This document shows, one piece after another, positions 22,418 through 30,356 of a stretch of DNA of 64,000 bases. The notes under the pieces are model-generated. The model was not told the DNA's origin, ran no database searches, and saw nothing but the letters and a program-made list of their open reading frames with translations. The position numbers were made by a program, and so were the translations under genes. The stretch's first letter is position 1, and each line of letters starts with the position of its first letter. Origin of the DNA: Dipteris shenzhenensis (taxonomy: Eukaryota > Polypodiophyta > Polypodiopsida > Gleicheniales); assembly GCA_047967505.1 (NCBI GenBank), contig CM106539.1. The stretch is one strand, 5' to 3'.

Positions 22418-23182
22418 GTTTTATTTTGCAACATTTCTTTCTCTTTCCATGTGGAATTTCCTCCTAGCTTGCCTAGCTTTCCATGTCCTCATTTGCTTTT
22501 GGAAGTTTGGTTGCTAAAATCCAAAGGTTTCTCTTTTGGTTGGTGTTGGGTTTCTTGATTTTCTTGAGCTTTTGCTCTGGCTATACTATTTTCATAGACA
22601 CATTTTTCTTCTTTTCCAAGGTTTGTGGTATTGTAATCACTTCAACCATGTTCAGACTGGTTTCACCTCTTAGGTTAGGATGGTTTGGAAATGTTTTGTT
22701 CCACAATCAACACAATACCCTTGAGGCATGTTTTTCTTTAGAAGACACCAATTGGCCACCATGGCATTTATAGCAAGAAATTGGTTTTCAAGGCTTCATT
22801 CCATGTGGGAGTCTAGCCCTTGCATTAGCGTTTTGTAGTTTTGCACTTGTATATAAACATGAAAGTCTTGTGATCCATCATGTATTGTTTGTGTGGATTT
22901 GTCATGTTTCCTTTCACATTTGGTGTTTGCATTTGTGTTTCTCTTATTGGCCATGTCTTGTGGACATTCCTCCTTGGAATCAAGGTATTTTTCATAGTAT
23001 GACATTGAAGAAACTATAGCCAATTCATTTGTGCTTTAGTAGGTGTACAAAATTTACCATTACCTATTTAATGACATCTATTTGCCCAATATCAGCTATG
23101 ATTTGTCTCATCTTGGCAAGGTCCAAAGTAGCCTAGATTGGAATCTACGTTATGGTAGCAATGAAAATTGCACTCTATGCCT
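22418..23182. other. Unassigned, possibly 5' LTR of the gag element
   Basis: About 760 T-rich bases between the inverted RT and a primer site. An LTR is expected directly upstream of the primer site at 23183, but no second copy of this sequence is in the window to define it. ORFs here look like chance. Confidence 0.35.
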
Positions 23183-23194
23183 TGGTATCAGAGC
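23183..23194 (+). promoter_or_regulatory. Primer binding site, initiator tRNA-Met
   Basis: TGGTATCAGAGC in plus orientation about 400 bp before the gag start. It shows the gag element at 23583 is an LTR retroelement with its 5' LTR to the left. Confidence 0.85.
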
Positions 23195-23219
23195 CCTAGG
23201 CCCTCGGAGCGCACAAGAA

Positions 23220-23490
23220 CAGCAGTGTTTTCAGCCTTGCTAGAGGAGGAAGTCAGCAGCGTTTTCAGCTCTGCAGTAACAGGAAAACAGCAGCGTTTTC
23301 AGCTTTGAAGGAGGAGGAAAACACCAGCGTTTTCAGCTCTGCAGGAGGAGGAAGACAGCTGCAGTGTTTTCAGCTTTGCAGGAGCGGAAGATCATCAACG
23401 TTTTCAACTTCAGGGAGATCAAAAGACCACCAGTGTTTTCAGCTTCAGAGGCAGAGGACAGCAGCGTTTTTTTTTCAGCTTTGAAGAAGG
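23220..23490 (+). repeat. Minisatellite in gag leader, about 8 copies
   Basis: The core CAGCGTTTTCAGCT recurs every 30-45 bp, followed by variable GA-rich sequence (AGGAGGAGGA). The last copies are also present in the right arm of the inverted repeat (about 35205-35319). The right arm ends inside this repeat, where telomere repeats begin. Confidence 0.85.
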
Positions 23491-23582
23491 AGAACATTAG
23501 CATTTCCGGCTTTCTGGCAAAGGAGGACGAGAAGATTTGCGGCTTAGTTCATTCCGAAAGGCAACTTTAATTACTTCGGCAG

Positions 23583-24503
23583 TTGGCAGTTATGGCTCCA
23601 CCTTGCCCGAGTAAGGATGACAAGCTTGCCGACGGATCGAACTTTGCGCATTGGAGATTGACGATGACACTATGGTTCCAAAGGAAAGGATTGTGGGAAA
23701 TCGTGGATGGGACAGAGTCGAAACCCGAGCGACCGGCAAACAGCAGCAGGAATTGGTGGACTCAGTTTAAAAAAGATGAATTTCTCAAGTCAGTTGTTGA
23801 TTGGGATATTCAAAACTTCAAGGCCCTGTCTGCGATTGCTCAGTCACTGACAAAGGAAGTCTCTCCAATCATCAATAACATAAAGATGGCACATGCAGCC
23901 TTGACTGCTCTGGTGGATTACTTTGATCGGGATTCCACCATGCGGGTAGTCACATTGCTTGGCCAGCTTTTTGGTTTGACTTTTCCACCTGGCTCTTCCA
24001 TGCAGTCTTTTCTCATGAGAATCAAAGTTATCCATGACCAATTATTGGCTATGAATAGTGCCTTATCAGGAACTCAGCTGGCAGCATTGGTTCTTGTGAA
24101 GTTACCAGAAGATTATGATAGTATCTCCCAGTCATTAAGGCTCCAGGTCACAAAGAACAAGTTGGAATTTGAGGACCTTAGCTCCGTTCTGATCGAGGAG
24201 GAGACAATCTTAATTGCAAAGGGTAAAGTGCGTGTCCGTGTTTCCAACACAGGTGAGGCGGCACATACTTCCCAGGTAACAAAGAAAGGAAAGGGTTGTT
24301 GCTACAAATGCGGAAAGTGAGGACATCTGTCAAGGGATTGCAAATCCATTGACAAGAAGAAGTCAAAGGAGAGCAAAGACACTTCCAAGAAGAATCACGA
24401 TCGTGACGACAGCGGTTCCGATGATTCAGCCAGTGAATCGGAAGGTACTCACCAAGCCAAGGTGGTGGAACAGGCCACCACGGCTCGGCTGATGGCTTTC
24501 TAG
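23583..24503 (+). pseudogene. Copia-type gag with zinc knuckle, left arm
   Basis: The frame includes KLADGSNFAHWRLTMTLWFQ, ALVDYFDRDSTMRVVTLLGQ, MRIKVIHDQLLAMNSALSGT and LPEDYDSISQSLR, a copia gag (UBN2-type) domain over residues about 10-200. The zinc knuckle reads CYKCGK, stop, GHLSRDC: a TGA at 24318-24320 interrupts it. Reading continues to a second stop at about 24503 after a Lys/Ser/Asp tail. The same TGA is in the right-arm copy, so it predates the duplication. No pol follows; the element appears to be gag-only and non-autonomous. The start Met at 23583 or 23592 is preceded by leader repeats. Confidence 0.85.
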
Positions 24504-25002
24504 TTGTAAGGAGGTTTCCCCTCACTTGTTTCAGCCAGAGAGAGGCATGTGAGCGGGAGAGAGGGGGCATAGCAGAGCTCCCAAACAGGTGCATTGGATC
24601 CGTGTGTCGGCATTCAAAGCACATGCATCTGGCAAGGACCAAGCTTGATTTTCTATGAACGTGATGTGTTCACAGTTCATTGGTAGCAGAGTATGAACGA
24701 GATGTGTTCCTAGTTCATTGTTGGAAGATTTTGGGCATCATGTGTCGACAGTTCAAAGGATTCTTGGACGGGATGTGTTCTCAGTTCAACGAAAGGGGGA
24801 TCGTGGACGTGGAGTTGTCTGCAGTTCATTATTCTATTATGGCGGCTGAAGCTCAGGATGACATTACTTGAAGAGACAAGTTGTTTGATGCTTTTACCGA
24901 GGTGTATTTGGTATTCGGCCGGTACTGAGGTGTCCATGGTTGCATCTGCATCGACTTGGTTTTCTTATCTATGTCCACTATGAGCTACAGAGAGGGTGCT
25001 AA
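24504..25002 (+). other. 3' region of gag element with degenerate repeat
   Basis: Non-coding. At about 24655-24850 the motif GATGTGTTC-x2-AGTTCA recurs about five times at irregular spacing with variation (examples near 24661, 24700, 24740, 24771). A purine-rich tract (AGAGAGGGTGCTAA) precedes the next LTR. Confidence 0.5.
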
Positions 25003-25270
25003 TGTTAGGTATCTCATGTGGGAACCACTGCTTAATTGGAGGAGTTTTAATTTAATTAATTTATGTCTTCTAACTTGTGTGGGTCGGCCATCTACAAGGA
25101 GACCTATTTAACAAGCCCATCACCACCTTTGTAAATCAATATATTCATTGCTAAATCGTCAAGCTTTAGTCGTCACTTTTCTCTCTCTCTTCCTCCTGCG
25201 TTAACTCTCTCTGCGTTTCACTCTCTCACTACCTGCGTGCGTGTGTGCTTCCGCGTTGCCAACTTTGACA
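25003..25270 (+). mobile_element. Probable 3' LTR of the gag element
   Basis: Begins TGTTAGGTATCTCATG directly after a purine-rich tract. It contains TATTTAACAAG (about 25105), a TATA-like element, then a CT-rich stretch with many CTCTCT runs. The right boundary is not fixed, and no matching 5' copy was found, so the LTR call rests on its start and position. Confidence 0.5.
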
Positions 25271-25519
25271 GCATTCACTTGGATGGGCGCTTCCATGCAA
25301 CAGCATGTGTGGCCATGGGTGGCAATGTCAGATGACAATGCATGGCTGCACGACAGATGGAGGGGCACGATAACAGATGACAAAGAGACCACTGAGTTTG
25401 AAGATCTCTCTTCAGGGCTCTTGGACACACATTGCAACGGGAAGGGGGTAGGTGTGCATCCACAGCAAGAGGTGCTCAAACAGTATGATCAACTGCCCGC
25501 GCAATACTCCATACCATAA
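25271..25519. other. Unassigned sequence between LTR and rRNA fragment
   Basis: Open on both strands for 60-90 codons with no recognisable product. It is present in both arms with small indels that break the frames differently, which argues against coding. Confidence 0.4.
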
Positions 25520-25706
25520 CTTAGTGATCCAACGACTACAAGTGGAAGGGTTGTTGCTCAACGCATAAAGGTAACTCAGGGATAACAGGTTGATCAGCTT
25601 ACATCGACAAAAGGTTTGGCACCTCGCTTCGGCTCTTCGCTACCTGGAGGGTAGTATGTCCCAACGGTTGGGTTGTTCGCCCATTAAAGCAGTACATGAG
25701 CTGGGC
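25520..25706 (+). rRNA. Fragment of organellar (plastid-like) 23S rRNA gene, left arm
   Basis: The sequence matches the peptidyl-transferase region of large-subunit rRNA: TTAGTGATCC, GTGGAAGGG, GCTCAACGCATAAAGG, AGGGATAACAGGTTGATC, ACATCGAC, GGTTTGGCACCTCG, TCGGCTCTTCGC and GTTCGCCCATTAAAGC followed by GAGCTGGG. The spacing and ACATCGAC...TCGGCTCTTCGC are closer to plastid than to plant mitochondrial rRNA. It corresponds roughly to E. coli 23S positions 2420-2600. Several bases expected as C are T, consistent with decay in methylated nuclear DNA. It is too short and altered to function. Confidence 0.88.
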
Positions 25707-25839
25707 ATCACAGGGTCTTCTGTCACAGATAGTGACGGCCTGGTTAGCTTGTCTGCAGTACCCAACTACTAGGTCGCCACAAGATTGGCTCGCACAAAGG
25801 TGAGGTCACACAGCAGTCCCAGCAGTGAACAGGTGGAGA

Positions 25840-26317
25840 CCAAAAAGCAGTCAACAGTAAAGCTATAGGATGTCTACTACCAAGAGGCTTTCATGTCACT
25901 CTATACGGACCAACCCTGCCTGAATAAAGATAACCTGGGTATTAGCTCTACATCCTTGCCCGACAAAAGGTCCATATACACAGGCGCTGGTATTGAAGAA
26001 CTGCTCTCTTGAGCCACAGTGGCAACCTGGAGACTCTTGGACATTAATATTGGGAAGAGATATCTTAGCCGAAGTCACCTCCTTCTCGAAGCGGCATCAG
26101 CACTGCCGAAATCTGCATGTTGATCAAGCCTACTTGTGCGTGTAATTGAATAAGGGATCGAGAATGAACTGAAAGAGTTTACAAAGAACAATTTACACTC
26201 TAGGGTCCAAAATTAGCATCATGGTTGCCTCTTGCAGTAGAAAGATGGCCACCCCAACTAGAGCTCTAACATGCACTTTAGTCTGGACTCTGCAGCATGA
26301 AGGTGGCTAACACAATT
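25840..26317. other. 478-bp segment present only in the left arm
   Basis: Left-arm sequence between GAACAGGTGGAGA and AAGCCACATGCC. In the right arm these two flanks are joined directly (about 32886-32890). No coding potential or terminal repeats were recognised, so insertion in the left arm and deletion in the right are equally possible. Confidence 0.8.
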
Positions 26318-26826
26318 TAAGCCACATGCCCCATTATGCCCAATTATGCACGCGAACACACACTGACTTATTCAGAAAAAACAGAGCAAAACTTACTGTC
26401 CATGCCAATGCTAACGAGCACCCCAGCAATTGACACACCTTGTTAACTTTTGTCTATCTACTAAATTTTCACCATCCCCGTGTAGCATTGAACTTAATAA
26501 TCAAATCTAGTTAATGATCACTTTACCTCTATCTGTATACTATCACCAAAAGAAGTAAGAGAGAACATAATCAGCATGAAGCGTTTCCATACTAGCATCA
26601 AATAAAGCAGTAACTCCTCACAAAGGCTATGCATGAAACTTAAACTACAGTTCTTATTCTTCATGTATTGCATGTACAAAACTTTGGGTACTGTTTAAGC
26701 TAGGACATTGAGCAGTCGAAGCTTGACCTTGCATGAGGTGTTATTCTTCTTGTAATTCTTGCACAAAAATGTTGTGTACTGTGTACTTCAACATAAGCAT
26801 CAGAAACTCATCCCATTCGCACTTGT
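26318..26826. other. Unassigned AT-rich sequence, shared by both arms
   Basis: No ORF or repeat recognised. It lies downstream of the minus-strand chimeric gene and mirrors about 32385-32886. Confidence 0.4.
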
Positions 26827-27014
26827 ATCAAAACTGGATATTGCTGGAGCTTGACCAGCATGTGGACTATATCCTTCCTATCTTGCCTAAACAAAATGTT
26901 ATGTATTCTTCACATTAACATATCAAAACTGGATATTGCTGGAGCTTGACCAGCATGTGGACTATATCCTTCCTGTCTTGCCTAAACAAAATGTTATGTA
27001 TTCTTCACATTAAC
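26827..27014. repeat. 94-bp tandem duplication, left arm
   Basis: Two copies (26827-26920, 26921-27014) starting TATCAAAACTGGATATTGC differ at about one base (CCTATC versus CCTGTC). The same duplication with the same difference is in the right arm, so it arose before the arms were made. Confidence 0.92.
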
Positions 27015-27180
27015 ATAGGACGATGGAAACTGGTCCGAGTAGGACTTGTATTAAACCTGGATGTTGCTACAAACCTGTCATGAAGTCCTGTAGCAGTCTG
27101 CAGACCTATCAAAGTAAAGCTCCATTACTCACGTTTACTTTCTCTGGTTATACCTAGCTGAGTTTCCACATTTATGAAAC

Positions 27181-28917
27181 CTATGGTGGCCAGAGAGCTT
27201 TTCTTTTGGATGACCTCCTTTCTTTAGGAGCCTTGGTCATGATCCATACAGATGATTGTGGAATCTGGGATTGGTGTAATTCAAGACAATTCCGAAAACC
27301 ATCCCAACTTCCGTTCGACCAAAAACTATCATCTGGCAGGGGCAAAGTTGGCAGTACAGTAGTTACATACATCTTCACAAAGTCAATATTATCTGAAGAA
27401 GTAACCACATTCATGTCTCTTCCAACACAACCCCCTTTTTGGACACCCACAAAATGATTAGGAAGAGATAAGGGGATAATAGGGGCTCCTGAACTTCCAG
27501 CTAATGTTGAGCAAGAAGTCCCTAAATACCTGCTATTAAAGCAAAGTATCGGACCCACACTACATGCCACATTCCCTGTGTTAGTGGCCGCAAATGTCTT
27601 CTTAAACTCTAAATAGAGCTCTCTCTTAACCTCTCTCTCCACTGTATCAGTGACTGAAAGCACTCTTTTTGCTTTCGTTAATCTCATCTGATTATTTGCT
27701 GCATGTTTGGCAAGCAAATTGTTGTACACTCCCTGTATGGTAGGTGTGTATTGCTTCCAAATTGCATTGCTTTCACTGGTTCCCTCCACTAGCTCTTTTC
27801 TAGCATTTTCTAGAAAGTTATTGATTGCGGGGAATGAGATAGCAACAACTTGCTTATTTGTAATGAATGTTGGAGAACATGGCAGTAAAGAGCTTGGCAT
27901 ATTCTTCTCTATCTTGAAGAAGCAAAGATCTGATCCATTTAGAAAAAGCCCATGAGTGTGTCTCTCTTTTGATCTTGATTTTTCTGTGAAGCTTGGATCA
28001 AGGCCCTCAAAACCCGCATGTGTATCAAAAAAGCTAGACATTACTACCATTCCTCTGCATACCTTGATTTCAATCTCGCCTTCCTTGTCAACAACATGCC
28101 TTGCTGTCACAATTAAAGTGGGCGATGCTGAAAACCCTGTTGCGTAGGACGTTTTGACTGTAGATCCATCCTTGCAGCGAATCCTTAATCTGACTGTAGA
28201 GCTGACTGCTATATCAAGTATCTTTGGCTTCATACTTAGAATCTTAGACGGGCTGTTATCATCTACTTTCAGATCTGAAGGTATTGCAACAAAAGAAGAG
28301 CCATCTACAAACCCTAAAAGGTACACCTTGGAGAAATTCAACTTAGTAGGGGACGTGGGGAGCATGGGATCCGAACACACTTTTTCGTCTTCATCAGATG
28401 GCTCCCAAGCCATTTCTTCAAAATTTTGTGATAGGGCTTCTTCATCTTGTGGATAGTCAAGACTATCCATGCTATCATCTGATGTATCTGTAATCAAATT
28501 AAATTGTATGCTAGTCTTATCAATAAAGCATGAAAGTACCATAGTCACAAGACAAATAAATTTGGGAAAAGCACGGATTTTACCATTGATTTTATTTGTA
28601 TCCACTTCAGAAAAGATTTTGGTATAGCGATGCACATTGGCAACATTCATTTTAGGCCATGCTTTCATTCCATCTACTACAGCAGGAGCTGTAAACTCAT
28701 GTTCTGCTTGACCTGCTCCTCCTTGGGACTGTCTTGATGATGTTGTTGGTGTAGAAGGTGTAGAAATGACTTCAAGTGAGGCTATGTCTGGTTGACCAGC
28801 TGTTTGCAGTGTCCTTGGTGGAGGTATCTGATTGGGCATTGTCAAACTGTGCTGTGGAACTTGTGGCTTAACGGGCACTGCTGTGAAGACATCCCCTCCA
28901 AAAAGATTGGGGTCCAC
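27181..28917 (-). CDS. Chimeric EH-protein fragment and trypsin-like serine peptidase, left arm
   Basis: An open frame of 578 codons. Residues 1-115 resemble a plant EH-domain (Eps15/Pan1-like) endocytosis protein: NLFGGDVFTAVP, a Pro/Ser/Thr-rich linker, then AWPKM and RYTKIFSEVDTN, the start of the second EH domain. From about residue 145 an unrelated region begins, with a trypsin-like fold: His in LIVTARHVV (about 274), Asp in GSDLCFFKI (about 330), Ser in GSSGAPII (about 476). All three catalytic positions are present. Between INGK and DTSDD the DNA looks like a retained intron (GTAAAATCC at its 5' end, TTTGATTACAG at its 3' end). The EH reading frame is broken upstream (29000 region). 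Substrate unknown. Confidence 0.7.
   Translation of the reverse strand: MDPNLFGGDVFTAVPVKPQVPQHSLTMPNQIPPPRTLQTAGQPDIASLEVISTPSTPTTSSRQSQGGAGQAEHEFTAPAVVDGMKAWPKMNVANVHRYTKIFSEVDTNKINGKIRAFPKFICLVTMVLSCFIDKTSIQFNLITDTSDDSMDSLDYPQDEEALSQNFEEMAWEPSDEDEKVCSDPMLPTSPTKLNFSKVYLLGFVDGSSFVAIPSDLKVDDNSPSKILSMKPKILDIAVSSTVRLRIRCKDGSTVKTSYATGFSASPTLIVTARHVVDKEGEIEIKVCRGMVVMSSFFDTHAGFEGLDPSFTEKSRSKERHTHGLFLNGSDLCFFKIEKNMPSSLLPCSPTFITNKQVVAISFPAINNFLENARKELVEGTSESNAIWKQYTPTIQGVYNNLLAKHAANNQMRLTKAKRVLSVTDTVEREVKRELYLEFKKTFAATNTGNVACSVGPILCFNSRYLGTSCSTLAGSSGAPIIPLSLPNHFVGVQKGGCVGRDMNVVTSSDNIDFVKMYVTTVLPTLPLPDDSFWSNGSWDGFRNCLELHQSQIPQSSVWIMTKAPKERRSSKRKALWPP
28490..28589 (-). other. Candidate intron at the EH-peptidase junction
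   Basis: On the minus strand the codons for EVDTNKIN are followed by GTAAAATCC, about 95 AT-rich bases, then TTTGATTACAG and the acidic exon starting ATACATCAGATGAT. Both splice motifs fit plant consensus. The open frame happens to run through it. The mirror copy is about 30617-30715 in the right arm. Confidence 0.55.
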
Positions 28918-29332
28918 TGCTGCCTTAGGAGAAGCACTAGGTTTAATTCCTGTAAGTGAGCCACCTTGAAAACCTTGGTTTGGAAGAACTGCCCTTATCT
29001 AGGAATGCTGGCCAGTGGGGTTGTTGATAGAACCTGGACCCGGCCAAGATGATGACTTCTTAGTTGGCCAATCAGATGAACCAATTCCTGATGTGGAAGA
29101 AGGTGTTGAATCTTGATGGTATTGAAGCTCTAGGTACTGGTGTGAACATGGTTGGTCTGAGTCCTTGTGGTAAAGAAACAACTGGATACGGTTGTTGTGC
29201 TGAAACAGTTGGGGGCCAAACAAGGCTTCCTGATCCACCTGCTTGCGGGTTTGCTGAGGTAAAAATTGGTGCCAATTGGATTTGCGGGGCAGGAATTTTT
29301 GATACAGTGGGTTCACTCAATGCTTTGTTCAC
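28918..29332 (-). pseudogene. EH-domain protein linker exon, broken, left arm
   Basis: Minus-strand frames encode SKIPAPQIQLAPIF at the outer end, as in the linker after the first EH domain of plant Eps15-like proteins. A shifted frame then gives SSDWPTKKSSSWPGPGSINN, and a TAG follows GQHS at about 28999 where the right arm has CAG. It leads without a gap into the NLFGGDVF segment. A frameshift and a stop make it non-coding. The first EH domain itself is missing, because telomere repeats begin just outside. Confidence 0.65.
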
Positions 29333-29335
29333 AAG

Positions 29336-29905
29336 AGTGGGGGTTTAGGGTTTAGGGTTTAGGGTCTAGGGTTTAGGGTTTAGGTTTAGGGGTTAGGGTT
29401 TAGGGGTTAGGGTTTAGGGGTTTAGGGTTTAGGGCTTAGGGTTTAGGGCTTAGGGTTTAGAGCCTAGGGTTTAGGGACTAGGGTTTAGGGTTTAGGGTCT
29501 AGGGTTTAGGGTCTAGGGTTTAGGGTTTAGGGTTTAGGGGTTAGGATTTAGGGGTTTAGGGTTTAGGGTTTAGGGTTTGTTTAGGGTTTAGGGTTTAGTT
29601 TTTAGGGTTTAGGGTTTAGGGTTTAGGGTTGAGGAGTTGAGGGTTTAGGGTTGAGGGGTTTAGGGTTTAGGATTTAGGATTTAAGGGTTTTAGGGGTTAG
29701 GATTTAGGGTTTAGGGTTTAGGTTTTATGGTTTTACGTTTTAGGGTTTTAGGGTTTAGGGTTTAGGATTTAGGGTTTTAGGGTTTAGGTTTAGGTTTAGG
29801 TTTACGTTCAGGGTTTTAGGTTTTTAGGGTTTAGGCTTTAGGGTTTAGGGGTTTCGGGTTTCGGGTTTCGGTTTTAGGGGTTTAGGGTTTAGGGTTTAGG
29901 TTTAG
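29336..29905 (+). repeat. Interstitial telomere array (TTTAGGG)n at the centre of the inverted repeat
   Basis: About 565 bp of TTTAGGG repeats in one orientation, with variants such as TCTAGGG, CTTAGGG and GTTAGGG, and a run of TTTCGGG near 29858. It starts right after the left arm's last mirrored base and ends at the right arm's first. Confidence 0.97.
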
Positions 29906-30341
29906 GTGAACAAAGCATTGAGTGAACCCACTGTATCAAAAATTCCTGCCCCACAAATCCAATTGGCACCAATTTTTACCTCAGCAAACCTGCAAGCAGG
30001 TGGATCAGGAAGCCCTGTTTGGCCCCCAACTGTTTCAGCACAACAACCGTATCCAGTTGTTTCTTTACCACAAGGACTCAGACCAACCATGTCCACACCA
30101 GTACCTAGAGCTTCAATACCATCAAGATTCAACACCTTCTTCCACATCATCATCTTGGCCGGGTCCAGGTTCTATCAACAACCCCACTGGCCAGCATTCC
30201 CAGACAAGGGCAGTTCTTCCAAACCAAGGTTTTCAAGGTGGCTCACTTACAGGAATTAAACTTGGTTCTTCTCCTAAGGCAGCAGTGGGCCCCAATCTTT
30301 TTGGAGGGGATGTCTTCACAGCAGTGCCCGTTAAGCCATAA
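29906..30341 (+). pseudogene. EH-domain protein linker, broken, right arm
   Basis: SKIPAPQIQLAPIF and the rest of the linker are present. 36 bp around the SGIGSSDWP codons are deleted. Here the frame runs through GQHSQTRAVL, with CAG where the left arm has TAG, but a TAA after AVPVKP (30339-30341) replaces the left arm's CAA. So the two arms have different disabling changes. Confidence 0.65.
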
Positions 30342-30356
30342 GTTCCACAGCACAGT

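Larger units (their letters stand above)
23366..29332 (+). repeat. Left arm of large inverted repeat
   Basis: Near-identical in reverse complement to 29906-35319 across gag, LTR, 23S rRNA fragment, tandem duplication and the chimeric gene. It is longer than the right arm chiefly because of 478 bp at 25840-26317 and 36 bp near 29070 that the right arm lacks. The inner end is the sequence GTGGGTTCACTCAATGC, after which telomere repeats start. Percent identity was not computed. Confidence 0.95.

Noticed and set aside
25520-25706. Functional rRNA gene
   Set aside because: Only about 190 bp of the 23S gene is present, with many substitutions and LTR sequence next to it.
29336-29905. CRISPR-like or minisatellite array
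   Set aside because: The units are 7-bp TTTAGGG telomere repeats without spacers.
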